A stretch of DNA of 7,551 bases from Phycisphaerae bacterium. GTDB lineage: Bacteria; Planctomycetota; Phycisphaerae; Sedimentisphaerales; Anaerobacaceae. Below the pieces are notes generated by a model. That model had not been told where the DNA came from. It was given only the letters and a program-made list of their open reading frames with translations, and did no database searches. The position numbers and the translations under genes are program-made. Position 1 is the first letter of the stretch. Every line of letters starts with the position of its first letter. This document shows positions 6,008-7,551 of this stretch, piece by piece. Location: contig DAOUVA010000203.1 of assembly GCA_030667885.1 (NCBI GenBank), forward strand, positions 1 through 7,551, given 5' to 3'.

Positions 6008-7551
6008 TCATTTGGTATATTGCTGTATTTGTTTTTGCTGACCCAGAGCTTGTCTTTTGTAGCGATTCTTCTCGCTCCATTCATGCGCCCCAATATCGGG
6101 CTTACTATCGCTGATTCTATTACCCCAGAAATCCAAGCCTCCATTGTCTGCAATAATACTCCCACTATCAATACAAGGTGAGTTTGATGCCAGACGATAT
6201 CCACGCAGGGATTCTCTGGTTTTCATATCAATACGGCTTCCTCCCTTACCTGACGCTTCAAAGAGGGGATCGCCCACAACAGGATTCCGATCAGACTCAT
6301 GCGGTGAAATGTTGAAGTACAGGTTGTTGTTGAACCTCGTGTTGATTCCTCTGCTGTTTTTCCCCCAGCGTCCCGCGCCTTCAAAGTAAAATATATTGTT
6401 TTCAAACACGGAATTCAATGGAGTACGATTCTCACAAAATACCTCGACATCAAGCTCCTTACTCACATAGTGGGTATTATTATAGATGTAAACATAGTCT
6501 GCTGACTTTTCACGTTCAAAGCCATAGAAATATATGCCTTCCTTATCGTTTTGGCTGATATTGTAACGAATAAACACATAACGAGTAGGCCGTTTCATAA
6601 TGCCGCAAAACCAGAGATTGTCGTGGCTGTAGTTATACTGAATGTAGGTATGGGTACAGTTATAGTCCGCATCAAAGGCGCCCCGGTCTCTTCCACCTTC
6701 TCCGACATTCCCATAAACTTCGTTATACTGGATCTTGATGCCCCGGGTGTTATAGCAGAATATGCTGTGGCCCGTACTGTAGCGGCTGCTGTTTGCCAGG
6801 GTATTGTACTCATATACGGCATCCTCACTAACACGTGCTATGATACTGTTCCGGCCCGTATGGTCTATGAAATTACCGGCTACATAGACTTTGGTCCAGA
6901 AATAGTCTACGCGTTGGTCCTTTGCCTTAGTTCCAAAAAGTATTTTCGCATGAGGGGACTTATTGCCAATTCCTACTCCCCCGACCCGCTCTATCCTGTT
7001 ACCAACAATACGGACATTATGAAATTTTGCCGGCTTCTCTCCCTCCACATGGACATGAATACCACCCCGGCCTTTGCCGGCAACTTTCCCATTGACATCA
7101 TGGATGTGACAGTTAGTAATATGGATATGGTGGTGAGTCTTGCCTGTGTCCCGAGCCAGCACATAAATGCCAAACAATGTCCCTTGATCCTCATCGGTTC
7201 CGTCTGTGTTGGTAATCTCAATCCCATCAATCTCCCAAAACTCCACATTCTTCAAAAGAATACCGGCCGTATTTTCCCCCAACGCATTGATGATTGGCTT
7301 ATGGCCCTCGCCGTAGGTCTTGAGACAGATAGAGGCCTTGTCCGTTCCACTTCCCCCGGGAGAAAACATGCCATTAAAAACGGCTCCTCGTTTGAAGAGA
7401 ATAGTGTCACCCGCCATGAATTCAGCCTCTTTGTAAACATCAAAGTCAGCTTGCGAATCAATGTGATAAACCGCTGCATCCAGAGAGGATCCAGCAACTG
7501 AAAGTAATACTACATACATGTATAAACTAACCCATACTCTATTTTGTTTCA
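6008..7551 (-). CDS. Secreted right-handed parallel beta-helix protein (polysaccharide-lyase-like); start codon one base outside window
   Basis: The frame is open from the window edge to TGA at 6010-6008. The last two window bases read TG on the minus strand and are followed by AAA CAA AAT AGA, so ATG at 7552 is the likely start. It gives a 514-residue protein with a proper signal peptide (K and R, then VWVSLYMYVVLLSVAG, cut near DAA). An internal ATG at 7519 would remove the positive n-region. Residues about 28-85 carry the entry segment common in these proteins (GDTILFKRG, then TYGEGHKPIINA). Residues about 85-410 form successive coils rich in Asn and aromatic residues (GIKIQYNEVYGN, GAFDADYNC, YIQYNYSHDN, FENNIFYF). 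The end shows NPVVGDPLF, YRLASNSPCIDSG and KPDIGAHEW. The likely role is binding or cleaving an acidic or plant/algal polysaccharide outside the cytoplasm. The substrate and catalytic residues cannot be assigned. Confidence 0.93.
   Translation of the reverse strand, partial: KQNRVWVSLYMYVVLLSVAGSSLDAAVYHIDSQADFDVYKEAEFMAGDTILFKRGAVFNGMFSPGGSGTDKASICLKTYGEGHKPIINALGENTAGILLKNVEFWEIDGIEITNTDGTDEDQGTLFGIYVLARDTGKTHHHIHITNCHIHDVNGKVAGKGRGGIHVHVEGEKPAKFHNVRIVGNRIERVGGVGIGNKSPHAKILFGTKAKDQRVDYFWTKVYVAGNFIDHTGRNSIIARVSEDAVYEYNTLANSSRYSTGHSIFCYNTRGIKIQYNEVYGNVGEGGRDRGAFDADYNCTHTYIQYNYSHDNLWFCGIMKRPTRYVFIRYNISQNDKEGIYFYGFEREKSADYVYIYNNTHYVSKELDVEVFCENRTPLNSVFENNIFYFEGAGRWGKNSRGINTRFNNNLYFNISPHESDRNPVVGDPLFEASGKGGSRIDMKTRESLRGYRLASNSPCIDSGSIIADNGGLDFWGNRISDSKPDIGAHEWSEKNRYKRQALGQQKQIQQYTK

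Noticed and set aside
6551..7501. 316-codon open frame on the plus strand
   Set aside because: It is fully antisense to the beta-helix gene, whose frame carries a signal peptide, Asn-rich coils and a conserved C-terminal motif. The plus-strand translation has no recognisable domain.

Overview
The window fits a Planctomycetota bacterium, probably of the Phycisphaerae/Sedimentisphaerales type. This is an inference from protein architecture: a secreted mosaic of PA14, planctomycete-style Ig/FnIII-like repeats, a DUF1349-like sandwich, a ThuA-like Rossmann segment and tandem discoidin-like modules, next to a secreted right-handed beta-helix protein. No rRNA or other phylogenetic marker is present. 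Every element called with confidence lies on the minus strand.

Layout, in the direction of transcription (high to low coordinates). (1) 7551-6008: a secreted parallel beta-helix protein of the polysaccharide-lyase-like type. Its start codon appears to lie one base beyond the window edge. (2) About 5898-5624: a frameshifted, truncated remnant of a tyrosine recombinase (integrase), with the core-binding half present and the catalytic domain absent. (3) 5492-5420: tRNA-Lys(UUU), with a near-consensus sigma-70 promoter (TTGACA-17-TATATT) directly upstream. (4) 5027-4827: a 66-residue basic protein with its own TTGACC-17-TATAAT promoter, a good ribosome binding site and a GC-rich hairpin plus T6 terminator. 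It resembles short bacterial histone-fold proteins, but this needs checking. (5) About 4704-3468: a long, partly AT-rich non-coding stretch with a candidate promoter and a hairpin-rich leader for the next gene. (6) 3467-1: the N-terminal 1155 residues of a very large secreted multidomain protein that runs off the window.

The two large proteins fit a lifestyle of binding and degrading extracellular polysaccharides. Between them sit a housekeeping tRNA, mobile-element debris and a small independent nucleoid-protein-like gene. No CRISPR array, rRNA, complete insertion sequence or recognisable defence system is visible.
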